The notes beneath the pieces are model-generated. The model had not been told where the DNA came from and made no database searches. It saw only the letters and a list, made by a program, of their open reading frames with translations. A program made the translations under genes and the position numbers. Source: Atrina japonica (taxonomy: Eukaryota; Mollusca; Bivalvia; Pterioida; Pinnidae). From it: 64,000 bases of DNA. Numbering within the stretch: position 1 is the stretch's first letter; each line of letters begins with the position of its first letter. Of this stretch, positions 36,888-53,275 are shown piece by piece. The stretch spans positions 62,001 to 126,000 of the forward strand of contig BROG01000464.1 of NCBI GenBank assembly GCA_030159075.1, in the 5' to 3' direction.

Positions 36888-37985
36888 CTTATACGGTACA
36901 TGACAGTGGCATAATGCATCAGTAAAACAAACAAAAGTGTTAAGATAAGGAACACATTCTTCAACTCACTCTTTGATGCTATAGAACTTTTCTTTTTACC
37001 ACTGTGTGACGTAATTCAAAGTAATACAACAGTAAATAGAAACATTTAATAATAAAAATAATAAACCGTTTGTGAAATTCTGTAAAAGAGCGAATTTGAA
37101 ATTTGGAATATCATATATCAAATGTTATCCATATGTTCTAGATAGCCGTAACCCATTACAAATTTTACTTTGCATTTTGAAATATTGTTTATATTGATAG
37201 TATGATTTGTGAGCGACATCTACCATACAACATATCATAAATTATTCCCTACCTCTTAAAAGGATTATTACAAAAATGTGCAGTCGAACTGAAAACTGAT
37301 AAAATGACATCCACGCGTAAGTTATGTTCTGCCATATGGTATATCATGTGATCAGCTACTCTTAATTCTATTGATAATGTCCGTCCAATTCTCACTTTAA
37401 TACGTTCAGCAATTTTAGATAAAGTCGGGTACGGGATGATTTTTTTGATATCGTCAATGTCTCCTGTCTTGTGACAAATGAAAAAAGATGGTATATTAAA
37501 AGAGGCTACATTCATGTTAAATGAAAACGTTCAATGGACATATTTAAATTCAGATGATCAATGAAAACTCAATGATTCCTTTATTTCATTTTTGGGTTCC
37601 ATACCATCAAGTTTCTTTTCACAATATGTGCACAAACAAATGAATATCAAATTAACGCATAAATACAAGCACGCACACTTGTCAGTTTCAATGACTTTGT
37701 AATCAAATTATCAATTTGTGTATGTTAATAATAAAGTTTTACATTGATTTATGGTGAGCTAATATAATATTGGCCTTTAGTGGATGATATTTTCGCGTGA
37801 AAATTATACTTATTATTACTTAATAAACTTGCAGATTTAGTGATTCTTCGGTCAATTATGGAATACGTGTAAAGATCCTATATTTGAATAATTGTTTGTC
37901 TGTATTGCATAACATTACGACCTTACGATTGGGAATGCATTTTGAAAGTTGTTAACTGTTTTAATTTGATGTATCTTTCTATTAT
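36888..37985. other. No gene recognised
   Basis: AT-rich; an 88-codon minus-strand frame at 37249-37515 has no recognised family. Confidence 0.5.
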
Positions 37986-38092
37986 CCTCTTGGGTTCCAG
38001 AGGTCCGTGTTTGTCCATTTTTACCGGATTTGTTTCTATGTCCTGGACATTCTATTGATTTATACTTTGGTATCTGAGATTTTTTATATCAT
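37986..38092 (+). mobile_element. RT-family tail only
   Basis: GGGTTCCAGAGGTCCGTGTT through TATACTTTGGTATCTGAGAT: the last 100 bp of the family, well preserved. Confidence 0.85.
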
Positions 38093-38270
38093 AACGTCAA
38101 ATGAAAATCACCCCACAAGGTAGTTGTTATTGGTCTGTTTCCATCGAAAATGTAAAATCACAAATTAACTCGGTATCAATCGTAAGTATGTTCAGGAGAC
38201 AATATACACGTAAAAATCTTTGGTAAGCAACGAATTAAGACGGATCTTAATACAAATACAAATGTGGGAT

Positions 38271-38360
38271 TTAGAGCAATGGAGGAGAAACCATCCCCTG
38301 TTGACCAGTCACACCCGCTGTCGTCCATCAGTTAGATTCACATGAAATACTTAAGGAATA
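38271..38360 (-). mobile_element. RT-family tail fragment, minus strand
   Basis: ACCATCCCCTGTTGACCAGT, CACACCCGCTGTCGTCCA and GAAATACTTAAGGAATAA match the reverse complement of the middle of the tail. A further degenerate + copy lies at about 38640-38765 (CTTTGGTATCTATGAGTTGT). Confidence 0.6.
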
Positions 38361-38404
38361 AATTCACGATTGTTTGAATGTTTATTTTTAGGTATATATG
38401 GCAC

Positions 38405-38580
38405 ACCAAAATCACATGAATGAGTTAAACCTAGTTTTTAGCCAGTTTAACCTAGTTTTTATCCAGTTTAACCCAGTTTTTCTCCTAGTTCTTCTGGAGA
38501 AACATTAGGTTTGACTGAGAAAAACTAGAGAGAAAAAAACGCGTTAAAATCGAATAAATACTCATTAATGTGATTGTGAC
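38405..38580. repeat. Small inverted-repeat element with internal 20-mers
   Basis: Outer arms AATCACATGAATGAGT and ACTCATTAATGTGATT pair with one mismatch. Inside lie three direct copies of GTTTAACCTAGTTTTTA-like 20-mers and inverted partners. Confidence 0.7.
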
Positions 38581-39621
38581 GCAGTTAAAACTGGTTTCTC
38601 TCAGATAAAAAAGGGTTTTCACAAGAACCCTAACCCTGATTTAGTTCTCCATTTCACTTGATTGGTTTCCAAAGTTTGTTTTAAAGTTCACCAGATTTGT
38701 ATATTTTTTCCTAAGCATCATGTAGATGAGTACTTTGGTATCTATGAGTTGTTATATCTATAAAACCAAGGACGACAACTTTAAGGTCCATAGTTTTTGG
38801 AAGGATATACGAATCACAGAGCTGTCTGTTATTTTTTTAGAAAGGCGTGATAATGATAGGATATTTGTCAACCAATGTTTAGAAGTTAATTAGAACATAT
38901 GCTTCTCGTTAGAATGAATGACTTATGCTGTACCAATTACACAAATGAGTCATTGTTGATTATTTGGTTCCTTTTTGACTGAGTTGGGGTCATACACGTG
39001 TTATGTTTTGGCGAATGTTGATATGTTAATTAGCGGACGAATGTCAATATCACGATGAATTGTATGTCGCTTGGTGCCATATAAAGGATTAAATTACACC
39101 TGTTGGATGAGTAGATAACACAAACACTGAATGCAACAGGTAATGACATGACGCGTTTACTTTGTATTTCTGATTTTCATGGATGATGACGTGATTATCA
39201 TAAAACACGACAACGTTTGATTGTCCATGAAGGCATGTAACTCTCGTCCTTTATATTCTGTTGACAGGTATTCGTTTCCACTTCAATATATTTCCTTGTT
39301 TAGCTATTTTGTTCAATAAATAAAACGAAGCAAAATATTAACGTAAAATTCACAGATACCAAATAATTAACTGTCTGGTGGTCAAGGAGATAGTGGTCAA
39401 ATCTTTTGAACATTGTGGAAATAAAAAAAACACCAGAAAATCAAGATGTGAGATCAGGTTCCGCAAAGCAGTAAACACGCCACGTCACATCTGGTGCAAA
39501 TCCACCAACAAATTCAAATGAAAAGGAATAGATATTTGTCAAAATCGGTATTGACAATCAAACAGGCAACTCAACATTCCAGTTAGTGAACAATTGTTTT
39601 AACAAACACAATCATGATACG
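38581..39621. other. No gene recognised
   Basis: AT-rich; apart from the degenerate RT tail near 38640-38765, nothing is seen. Confidence 0.55.
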
Positions 39622-40162
39622 TAAAGCTGAACTAGGACGATAAAAAGTTTTTGAAATTTGAATAAAAAAATTGTGTTAAAAAATTGAGCCATGCTTTTTC
39701 TTCTGAGCGAGGTATTCCGAAAAACCGGAAGAAGAAACATGGCTCAGTGGCCGAATGACAGTAGGAAGGAGATCGCTTTGTTTTTGTTTTAAAGTTGCTT
39801 GCTGTTTGTAATAATTGAATAACTTTTGGATTTATTATGAATGAACTAAATATTCTAAGTTTGTTGCTGTTTGTACGTTGTAGGAAACCTCAATCGCGAC
39901 ACATGTTATTTTTGTTGAGAAAACAGGTATGTGTGCGACGTGAGTTTTATTAGCCTCTGGGACTTCGCACGTTTCGCGTCGCGACCAATATAACTAATCC
40001 GCCTTTTATACATGTTGTGGGACTTGTTTCCGGTGAAACAATTACGAATATGTCTGCTGTGTGTTGGAAATGAAGTGAGAATGTTTCAAAACATTTTTTT
40101 TTTCAACACAATTTTTTTTTATTCAAAGTTCAAAAGCTTTTTACCGTCCTATTTCAGCTTAA
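39622..40162. mobile_element. 541-bp element with long terminal inverted repeats
   Basis: The left arm (AAAGCTGAACTAGGACGATA, then AAAAGTTTTTGAAATTTG) pairs with the right end, whose reverse complement reads AAGCTGAAATAGGACGGTAA, then AAAGCTTTTGAACTTTG. Arms are about 60-65 bp. Just inside the left arm sits a hairpin of its own (TGAGCCATG...CATGGCTCA, 39687-39748). No coding capacity; a MITE of unknown superfamily. Confidence 0.75.
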
Positions 40163-40945
40163 ACAAAAGTATCCTACCAACCTGACTATATGAGTTGTTT
40201 GTTTAGAATATATTTATTGAACTTAGGCTAGAGTAAAGGGAGGTAGTTAGCCTGGAGAAAAAAAACTAGAGTACATGCGTACCCACTTACGTTCACAAAC
40301 TATACACAATCATATCATCCACCATATTGTTTAGTCCGATAAGTTTTGTTTCATAATCTCGAATATTTGAAAAAAAAAATACAAACACTTAGCAAAACAT
40401 ATATTAAAATATAATTTCATAATCCTGAAGTAAAAATCCAAACATGTGTTATGCCTTTTTAGGACTGATTTTTTCTCACGTGATGATAAGTTACATGGAC
40501 CAACTTATGTTAATGAGAAAATATAGCTTAGATGATTGGTTCGTGAAGATTTAATATGTTCAGTGAATCAATGCTGTATGATTATATGCTAGTCATGACA
40601 TAAAAACATCGTAATACCTTGCTGAACATGTCTTTCTTCATAGCAATCGTGTCAGCATGCCCTCGGGAATCTTATGATATTGATTTCTATCAAAAGGCAT
40701 TCTTAATACATACTAATGACATATACTTGAAACTAAACACTGTGTTCGATTGTCTGACATATCTGTGCCAAGCAGACGACATATTTACTACAAAATCAAA
40801 GTCATATTTGCTTCAGTGCTTTTAAGTATTTATCAAACAGGTCGAAGGAAAACGATATTTAACTGGGCCCATGGTGCACCTGTCATAGTTATGCTTCAAT
40901 TCATGACACGTGCATTAATAACACCTCGTTAACTATTTGCATATA
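40163..40945. other. No gene recognised
   Basis: AT-rich; chance frames of 60-68 codons only. Confidence 0.6.
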
Positions 40946-41096
40946 ATATCTCATATATACCAAAGTATAACTCTTCAGGATGTCCAGGATACATATACAA
41001 ATCTGGTGAATATTGGACAACCACGGACCTCTGGAAATTTAGAGGTGGGATCAGGTGTCATCTGATTGGATGTAATTCTTTTGCTTTATATCCTTA
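40946..41096 (-). mobile_element. RT-family tail, minus strand, left arm of an inverted pair
   Basis: ACCAAAGTATAACTCTTCAG through AGGTGGGATCAGGTGTCATC, then ATTGGATGTAATTC. The same segment lies inverted at 41278-41432. Confidence 0.8.
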
Positions 41097-41277
41097 CCAT
41101 AGTGTTTGATGTCGCACAATGAAGGATATTTCAAGTGTGAAGGAGAAATTAAAAAAAAAATTCACCGACCTTCAGCAAGAAATTGATGTATACTGTAAAG
41201 CACTTTTATATTTCTTTTGCGTTCTCTTTTTTTCAAATGTATTCGCAAAAATATGAATTCGCGCTTTTATATCAACT

Positions 41278-41432
41278 AATTTCTTTATAAAGCAAGAGAG
41301 TTACATCCAATTAGATGACGCCTGATCCAAACTCTAAATTTCCATTGGTCCGTGGTTGTCCAATATTCACCAGTATATGTATCCTGGACATCCTGAAGAT
41401 TTATACTTTGGTATAAGAGATATTATATGCAT
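41278..41432 (+). mobile_element. RT-family tail, plus strand, right arm of an inverted pair
   Basis: GAGTTACATCCAATTAGATG through TTATACTTTGGTATAAGAGA. It shares the non-consensus ATTGGATGTAA/TTACATCCAAT block with the left arm, so the two derive from one subfamily copy or from each other. Confidence 0.8.
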
Positions 41433-41744
41433 ATTCTATGCAAGCAGTTTTACTGTGCATTTATGAAAACAGAATCATTCATGTCAATGGTTTGACGAAA
41501 TACATAATCAAATAAAAACATGTATGATCTGCTATTTTCAGATCTCTTTTAAATAAAGAGTGCTTTTGCAATTCCATGTTGTATGTACGTAATATTTTGT
41601 ATGGAAAACTTCGAAAACTACATAGTTATGACAGACACGAGAAAAAGAATTTGCAATGACAGTACAACATACCAAAATTATTGCTAATGTACATTTGTTG
41701 ATTTACGCAGAAGTTTTTCCTTCGCGAAATTAAAATATTATAGT

Positions 41745-41965
41745 ATCCCATATAGTTCACCCTAACAATTTTTTAACAACTTACAAAGTACCCGGATGTT
41801 CGAGTTCCACTGGATCCTAAACTGATTTTCTAAGACAGTTTGGTATTTTTCTTGCGGAATGCCGATGATCTCTTCACAGTGTAGCCGTGTTCTCTTCTCC
41901 ACCATTAAAACCGGTCGCCACCACATGACTGAAAAATTGTCAACAGTGGCGAAACCCACCTGTAA
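41745..41965 (+). mobile_element. tRNA-derived SINE, plus strand
   Basis: B-box-like GATGTTCGAGTTCCACTGG near 41797. The body ends CGGTCGCCACCACATGACTG, AAAAATTGTCAACAGTGGCG and an A/C-rich tail (AACAACAACAATCAACAAA). Same body as the minus-strand SINE at 19085. The minus-strand 65-codon frame across it is not an exon. Confidence 0.6.
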
Positions 41966-43874
<1,909 letters not shown>

Positions 43875-44039
43875 AAGTAAAACCTGCATTAGCATTAGGG
43901 GCCACCTGTGTATAAAGACCACCTGGTCATAAAAACTTGTTTGATGTTCCCAATAGTACAATTTGTGTACAAATCAACCTCTATATAAAGACTTGTTTTA
44001 TAGTGTCTCTAAGGGGGTCCTGATATACGAATTTCACTG
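43875..44039. mobile_element. TA-flanked MITE, inverted orientation
   Basis: Right end CACTG-TA at 44035-44041, left end TA-AAGTAAAACCTGC (first base mutated from CAGT). The interior ACCTCTATATAAAGAC and ACAATTTGTGTACAAATCAA matches the element at 60031-60203 in reverse. Pogo/Tigger-like non-autonomous element. Confidence 0.75.
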
Positions 44040-45794
44040 TAGTATGATTTTATTAATATACCTACCTATCTTTTTTTTATTTTCAGTAGATTTGTTGGTC
44101 TGTTTTTGTACTTTACACCATATTCAACAAATGTTCAATTATACTTTGGCGACCATGTGGTTCCCTATGATGGAGGAAAGAGTTTGGATACACTGTCCTC
44201 GGGACGAGACAACCTTCATTCAGCAAGTTAGTTGGGGAACTTTCTCACAGAATCAGCTTAGGTTTAAACGGGGAACGAACCAACTCTGCCATTTGGACAG
44301 ACGTTGATTTAAAGCGCAATACTCTTTAGTCACTGTCACTCGAAGAAAACTCAATTACATAAACACATCCCTTCAAAAACTACATATTCGTAAAATCAGA
44401 AAACAAATTATGCATCTACTTTGTATAACAAGGTAATTTTTCTAAAAAATAAATAAATAAATAAATAAAACGTTCACCATACTTACAGTATGAAGGAAGA
44501 CTAATTAATTGAAAATCTTTCACAGGAAAACTTATTACCGAGATAATAACAAACCATGGTCGCCATTACTAAGTAATGTCTTTTTTCAACACAGTTTTAT
44601 TTTCAAAATAAAACGTGAAATAGACATAGACACGGCATAGTGTGTACAAGTCAATTTCAGTACAACGGTCAATTTATCTGGAAAATAATTTGCATCACCG
44701 CTGGACATCTACTGTCATCTGGAAGCAAGAAGGCGAGACAGAATGAAATAACAAACTGTCATTTTCTGATCAATAAAACTTCTCTTCCAATTCCTAAAAT
44801 ATACCACCGACGCATTATTACTTCAAAATTGCATTCTATTTTAAGCCATTAACATAATAATTCCGTCTCACATTTTTGTCTTTAAGCTTCTCGGCTTACC
44901 ATGAAAATGAACTAATACAAGAACAAAATACAAAATATATGTGTTTCCAATACACTACTTTAATGTTAGGATAGGAAGGTTGGAGTGTGCCTTAACAGGC
45001 TTACATCGTAACAATGGCGTCTCCCAAGTAGTATGCATCTCCGGGTCCTCATTTTGGGAGACTCACCACAAAGCGAACTGATATTCCAAATCTTTCAGAA
45101 TTTGCCGAAGAAGCTAGGGTTGACAATCTTTATTCTCACAATTCATAAAAATTTAGCTCGGATAACCGGAAACACACACTTAATTTTGTCGAGCCGTATG
45201 ATTGATATCGTCTGCACCTACATTGCTAAAAAGTTGCCTTGCTGTAGCAACAATTGAGTAAATATTTATGTAAAGTTTAATGTATTGTAAAGTGAGTATC
45301 AATTACACAATTTAGCAGTGTCGCATATATCTATAACAGGGTAATACGATATCCGAGTAAAACGGTTGACAAATGTCACAAGGGTATACACACAATGTGA
45401 TTATATTCTGTTTTATTTCAACAGAGCTAGAGATAATTGAAAATATGATAATGATTTCACAATTATCACTTACCTGCCATTACCAGAAATTCAATTATTC
45501 AAACATTTGATCGCTATTGGAAGTGTGTATAGAATTTATGCATATTTCTAGATTCAAGTATTGTGGAAATATTGCATCTGCACGTCTTATAAGTAATTCT
45601 AAAATAGAAATTACGTCATCGTTCTCAAAGTAGCGAGACATAATACTTGGTGATACGTAATGATCAGGGGTGGTTTTATACGCATTTACGCTTCATAAAG
45701 CTCCAACAATGAGCGAGATATTTTGTAAGAGCACCATATCTACGGATATCATGGGAGAATAAACCACCTCATGTGAAACCTTTTATAATATTAT
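44040..45794. other. No gene recognised
   Basis: AT-rich with an (AAAT)n run at 44444-44469. Frames at 44640-44852 and 45033-45257 show no known motif; the tail of the frame 43963-44307 is likewise unrecognised. Confidence 0.5.
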
Positions 45795-46363
45795 AAAATC
45801 TCGGATACCAATGTATTAATCTACAGGATGTCCATAATACATATACAGATCTGGTGATGTTGGACAAACACGTACCTCTGAAAATCATTAGGTGAGATCA
45901 GGTGCCATGGAGGAGTAAGTAAGAAACGAATCCTCGTCACACTTTGTATAGACGACTCAACAACCGCTATCGAACAGGTATCTCAACATCTCTTTTAGTG
46001 AAAAGGAGTAATCGCAAACAAGGCTTTTATATCGACCGTAGAATTTGTGGAACGTTGACATCAAACGCGACTTTCGATAACCCTGTGTCAATAACTTGGC
46101 AGTAAGTAGTTTACCTCTGTATATGAAATGTTCATATTATGAACATGCCCTGGCATATCGGATCATTTGTGAGATATAAACACCATATTCAGGTGATTGA
46201 GGGATGTTACTACTTAAATGAGGAAAATTAACGAAGGGAAAGCCGATATCGTCGCGTTTATCGAATAGTCTGATAGTTAATTTCCTGTATGTGTCTATAG
46301 TAAGTGAAATGTCCAAACAGAAAGCGTGTGTGCTTGACTCTGTTGTGTCTTTATCAAAAGGTT
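45795..46363 (-). pseudogene. RT fragment plus tail, minus strand
   Basis: The reverse complement starts in the DTTESSTYAS-equivalent region (46361), passes the DKRDDFG and RYARACS-type segments with several frame breaks and ends in the tail at ACCAATGTATTAATCTACAG. The second-longest RT copy in the window, but clearly dead. Confidence 0.85.
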
Positions 46364-47027
46364 ACTCCGCCCACCGAAGTTATATGGATCGGACAATCAT
46401 ATGAGAGAGACATATTTTATGAAATTCGTAAGATAAATATTTATGAAAATGATTATGAAAAGAGTAAAAATTTACAAGGGTGAATGCTCACATAAAATCT
46501 ATAAAACCAATAAACGAAAGACAATCACACTCTTAAATATTGCGGGCAAACAAAATGTGAATTCAGAAACGTGGGAAGTGATTTTTAAGATATATTACGA
46601 TGTATTAGGGTCATGAAGATTAGGTTTTCCTGTCAAGCAACGTGATATAATAATGTTTTGTGTGAAAGTCATATTTGTTATAGCATATTGGCATTTCTAA
46701 TGTATCAGTGGCGTGAAAGACGAAGAAACGCCATGGTCCGTGATCAATTCAATACGCACTAATGTAAAATGTAATTGAATGTTGCTTTAGTTTCTAAACC
46801 GTCCATGATAAGTTTGTTACGAGCAGTTTGAATGGATACATTCCATACTTTTGTTATCAAAGAAGTAATGTTGATTGACAAACAGAACGAAGGTGATATA
46901 TTTTCATCGAAAATTTCAGGGATGAAAGTCATATTTCAATTAAGAGAAGAAAACTTGATAAAAAATTCAAATTAATAAGATAATTACTAAAACAATCAGA
47001 GAACATTTCCATTAAAATACAAATCAT
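46364..47027. other. No gene recognised
   Basis: AT-rich, nothing conserved. Confidence 0.6.
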
Positions 47028-47424
47028 TATACACCATCTCTATATCCGGTACTTAAAATCCTTGCACACCATTTATATATCCGGTGTTTCAAAATCCTTA
47101 TACAACATTTCTATTTCCGGTACTTCAAAATACTTATACAACATTTCTATTTCCGGTACTTCAAAATCCTTATACAACATTTCTATATCCGGTATTTCAA
47201 AATCCTTATACAACATTTCTATTTCCGGTACTTCAAAATCCTTATACAACATTTCTATTTCCGGTATTTCAAAATCCTTATACAACATTTCTATATCCGG
47301 TACTTCAAAATCCTTGTACAGCATCTCTATATCCGGTACTTCAAAATTCATATACACCATTTTTATATCCGGTACTTCAAAATCCTTATACAGCATCTCT
47401 ATATCCGGTACTTCAAAATCCTTC
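47028..47424 (+). repeat. 36-bp tandem repeat, 11 copies
   Basis: Unit: ACTTCAAAATCCTTATACAA, then CATTTCTATTTCCGGT. CCGGT recurs every 36 bp from 47046 to 47406. As 36 is 12 codons, three frames stay open (for example the minus-strand 12-mer DFEVPDIEMLYK). No start context or host gene is evident, so it is treated as a minisatellite. Confidence 0.95.
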
Positions 47425-50400
47425 ATTGCGTTGTAGTAAAAATGACGTCAGTCTTTTGAACGAGTTAGATGATGACATCAGTTGAGATGTTAAAGATTTA
47501 ACATGATTTGGAATCGAGCATGGAATGCAAAATTTTATGACTTAGGACCAAGATTTAATTTATCTCGTAGAAGATTATGAATATCCGTGGAAAGATAAGT
47601 CTCCCAACTTAGACTGGCATACCTACCGTTTTCCAATTCAGTATATGTCTGTCCATACCTTATGCCGTAGACAAGCTACATGTAATATGACATCACAATC
47701 TAAATTTATGACTTATGACTAATATGTTAGGCCATTTTTGTCTCTGATAAATAGGCTTCGAGATCACAAAACAGACAAAAGCACAAATGCTTAGGGAAAA
47801 CGTGAGAGAAAACAGCCAAACACCATTTTGAGGAAGGGATTGCGAAATATCAATCCTCGTGCACACAAATTTGCTAGTCCATGACGAGGCTTGAGATTTA
47901 TTCATTACTTCTTCAAAGTGGTGTTAGATTGTATTAATCTCATCTGCAGGAGGAGTCTGGATGTATTGTCCATGAGAAACCCGGAGTAGACAATTGGACT
48001 ACTCGGATTGTGATTTCTGTCCACTCATCACACCTGTTTAAGATCATTCTCGTCGATTCGCTCACCTTAAGTTGACCTATCTGTTATCCAATCAAAATTT
48101 ATGTTACAAAATGTATGTTCGGTAGGAACGGTGGTGAGGCCAAGCTTGGTATATACTGTTCTTTTCTATTTCAGTCAATTCTTCGTGACTGTAATCTGAG
48201 TAGATAAACAGTTGAATCTGACGCTTATATGAACTCAAATAATTTTTCATTGATTCTTCTTTAAAAAACCACCTTGTATCCCTTTAAATTGTCAGAGAGT
48301 TTTTATGTCTTAACCAATAATGACAAATTTTACAAAGAGTATCATAAAGCAAAAACTTCGCTCCACATAAATTAAAAAATTTAATAATGACTATATTCGA
48401 ATGATTATGTTTCGAAAAATACTTATAATATGTATTGTCACTAACTGAAACTAAAAATGGCACTTCACTCCACATTACATTCATCGTCCGCCATAGTAAA
48501 AGCACGTTGATAATGTCACAGGATATTGGAAATTTTCGATAGATGTATATCAAACATGTTTGAATTTATGTACATTAAAAATTTCATTCAATATATTATG
48601 AAACGAAACTTTTTTAATGTGTATAACATTGTTATTTTTTCAGTGCTAAACCGTTATCAAATACATTATTTCAAATATGTGTAATAAAATATATTTGTGT
48701 ATTTATATATTAAGCGAATATACATATAGAAAACAAAAACAGTTTTTTCTTTTGTTGATTAAATGAGATCTAACACGAGTTTTCATATTACCAGTAATAC
48801 ATAAAGTCTGTTAGGTGTTTTATATCGCTGATTTAACAATTTTTCTATTCAAATAGTTTTTCAATTGCTCGGCAGGCATTCATACCACGAAAATAAACAT
48901 GCATATTTCATCGTATATATGTAAGGCATCATATTGAATGACATTATCAGTATTACATTGCGGGCATAGATGAGTAATAATAAAGAAATGAAAATCATAT
49001 AATGCTATTCTATATAAATATGATAAAACACACTTAGAAGACACCTAACACTCTCTCAGTTAAATGTCACAGCCTCTTCCTTTTCGTTTCTGTACATATA
49101 AATTTTATCTCCGATTTCGTATTCACGAAAACGTGTTATCAATAAGACGACACATTCAATATAATATACAATCAGGAGAAACTAATCGATAAATTTTACG
49201 CGATATGTAACTCATTTTCCAAACTTTCAAATAATATCGGCTGCTAATCCGGCCATATGGCATAACATGCCGCGTGCTTGACGCGTGCTCTGGTGTAGAT
49301 AAAAATAAGCCTTTACAAAATGACACGAAGGAAAATAATCAACATTAATTGATGGGATTATTTCAATACCTTTACTCTGAAATCAACACGTATTGATAAA
49401 GAATTATCACATCGCTTATGATGTATGACATTCTAATCGAAGTTTAGGAACAGATTGGCAACTGGAGTCGGTTTTGTTGTATACTCCTAAAATTCTCGTC
49501 TGATCAATATGACGTCTGTACGATAGATATATACACAATCATTTTAGTTGGTTAGTTTATGCGGTTTTACGAATGAAGCCAATCAACAGATGCCAAAATA
49601 GAAACTTCACTGATCGAGAAAATGTAAACAGTCCGTGAAAAAAATAGACTAATATTCAACGTAAACATCCGCGACATTTTCTACTAGCTCATGAATATTC
49701 ATTGGTCATTTTTATTCCGTGACTTACTGTTACATTTCATTGCCAGCTAATGGGATTGAAGATATAATGTTGCCATAGAAACAACGAAATCAACAACGTA
49801 ACGATGAGATTGGAAAATTGAAAACACCGCAATATCCAAGAAGATCAAGTCCTAATGTGTACGTTAAGATAAAGATTCCGGGAAAATGTGAAAATTGTTA
49901 TGCTTCTTGTCCGTTCTAATTGAATTCGTGAAAGTTGGGATGTTGAAAAAAAACAAGAGTATGCTTTTAGTTTAAAGAAAAGGTTTAAATATATAGATAT
50001 AATAAAAACTTAAATATATTATCCAACAACAAAAAGATGGAAAAAGTCGGACACATTTACAGAAAGTGATAATGGAATTTATTATCTAATTAATCTAAAT
50101 ATATTGTAAGATTTTCTGGGATTATATTTACGGGAGTATTGGCAGAACTGACCGGATAAATAACATTCTCATCATACACATATATATCTTTGAAGGTAAG
50201 AATTTTGTTTTATTATTAATCATTTCTAAATTATTGATAAATTTGCAGTAGGATAAGTTTTATTTATTTGTCATAAACAATCATCCACGCGATTTCGAAA
50301 TAAAAGTATGTTAATAAAAGAAAAAGTGTAATTCGAGTATTTATTTTGTATTAAGGCATGCATTGCAGAAGAGGTGAAAATTCTGTGCTTGGAAAGGTTC

Positions 50401-50856
50401 TATAATTATTGTATTTTATGATAGATAGGTGTGTCCCATGTACAAATATAAGGTGTTCAGGGACCAGAAATCAAAACGGGGTATAGATTTTACACATCAA
50501 AGTTGTCAATTATTTGTTGAAACATTCATCTCCAAGTTTATCTCAATGACAGATATAAAGCATATTTCTCGTAATTCGTGGATGATTCCTGATTCCTGTA
50601 CAATATTTATTCACAAATAATCTATAAATATCAAATATACGTTTTTAATGTAAAGAAAACACATTTTTACAATATTTCGATTAAATTGATCCTTTTCCCG
50701 GACTTTACCAAGATCATGAGGGATATAACCGAATTTAAAGTACTCATTTCTATAATGTATACCTTAATTTAGATGCACCATATCAAGTTAGATTGTATAA
50801 CAATTATAAGAAGGTGATCCTTTTCGCGTTTGTAAGACATTGTAAGCATTATCTGT
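47425..50856. other. No gene recognised
   Basis: 3.4 kb of AT-rich sequence with only chance frames below 90 codons and no TIR, tandem or RT fragment seen; the most featureless stretch of the window. Confidence 0.6.
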
Positions 50857-52811
<1,955 letters not shown>

Positions 52812-52975
52812 TATAAAATCTCGGATACTAGTTATAAATCAAGAGGATGTCCAGAATACATGTATAAATATGATGATATTGGACAAACACGGACCTGTGG
52901 AATTCCAAAAGTGGGATCAGGTGCCATGGAGGAGTAAGCATCCCCTGTTGACCGGTCAAACCCGCCGTCTTACAT
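52812..52975 (-). mobile_element. RT-family tail, minus strand
   Basis: AAAATCTCGGATACTAGTTA through GGTGCCATGGAGGAGTAAGC and GTTGACCGGTCAAACCCGCC; tail only. A SINE lies immediately downstream. Confidence 0.85.
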
Positions 52976-52999
52976 ATATGTCCATTATGTAGGCAGGTC

Positions 53000-53275
53000 T
53001 ACTTTAAAAGTCCATCCTGAGAGGTCTTGAACTTTCATTTTAAATGTGTACTGTGCTAGGCCTCGTACAACCACCACCAGAGTCAGGATTCAGACTCAGA
53101 ACTATCCTGTGTCCTCATGACAATACTTTTGGTTGACCACTTTATAGAGAAAATCATTGATAACAGGAAGGGGAAATTAATTACTGTGTTAAAGTCTTAC
53201 ACCGACCGGGATTTGAACAGCTGACCATTCGCGTGAAGGCGAGCGCTCCACTACCCAGGGGAATGTATGTAAGGT
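53000..53275 (-). mobile_element. tRNA-derived SINE, minus strand
   Basis: On the minus strand the head reads CCTGGGTAGTGGAGCGCTCG (A box) and CAGCTGTTCAAATCCCGG (B box) at about 53262-53203, followed by a body containing CAACCACCACCAGAGTCAGG in plus orientation. A different body from the SINEs at 19085 and 41745. The left edge is uncertain. Confidence 0.65.

Noticed and set aside
41762..41959. Minus-strand 65-codon frame with TTTACAG before it and GTAAGT after it, resembling an exon
   Set aside because: The segment is the body of a SINE that also occurs at 19085-19325; the splice-like edges are chance.
47062..47485. Frames of 117-133 codons on both strands
   Set aside because: 36-bp tandem repeat; open on both strands at once, so not evidence for a gene.
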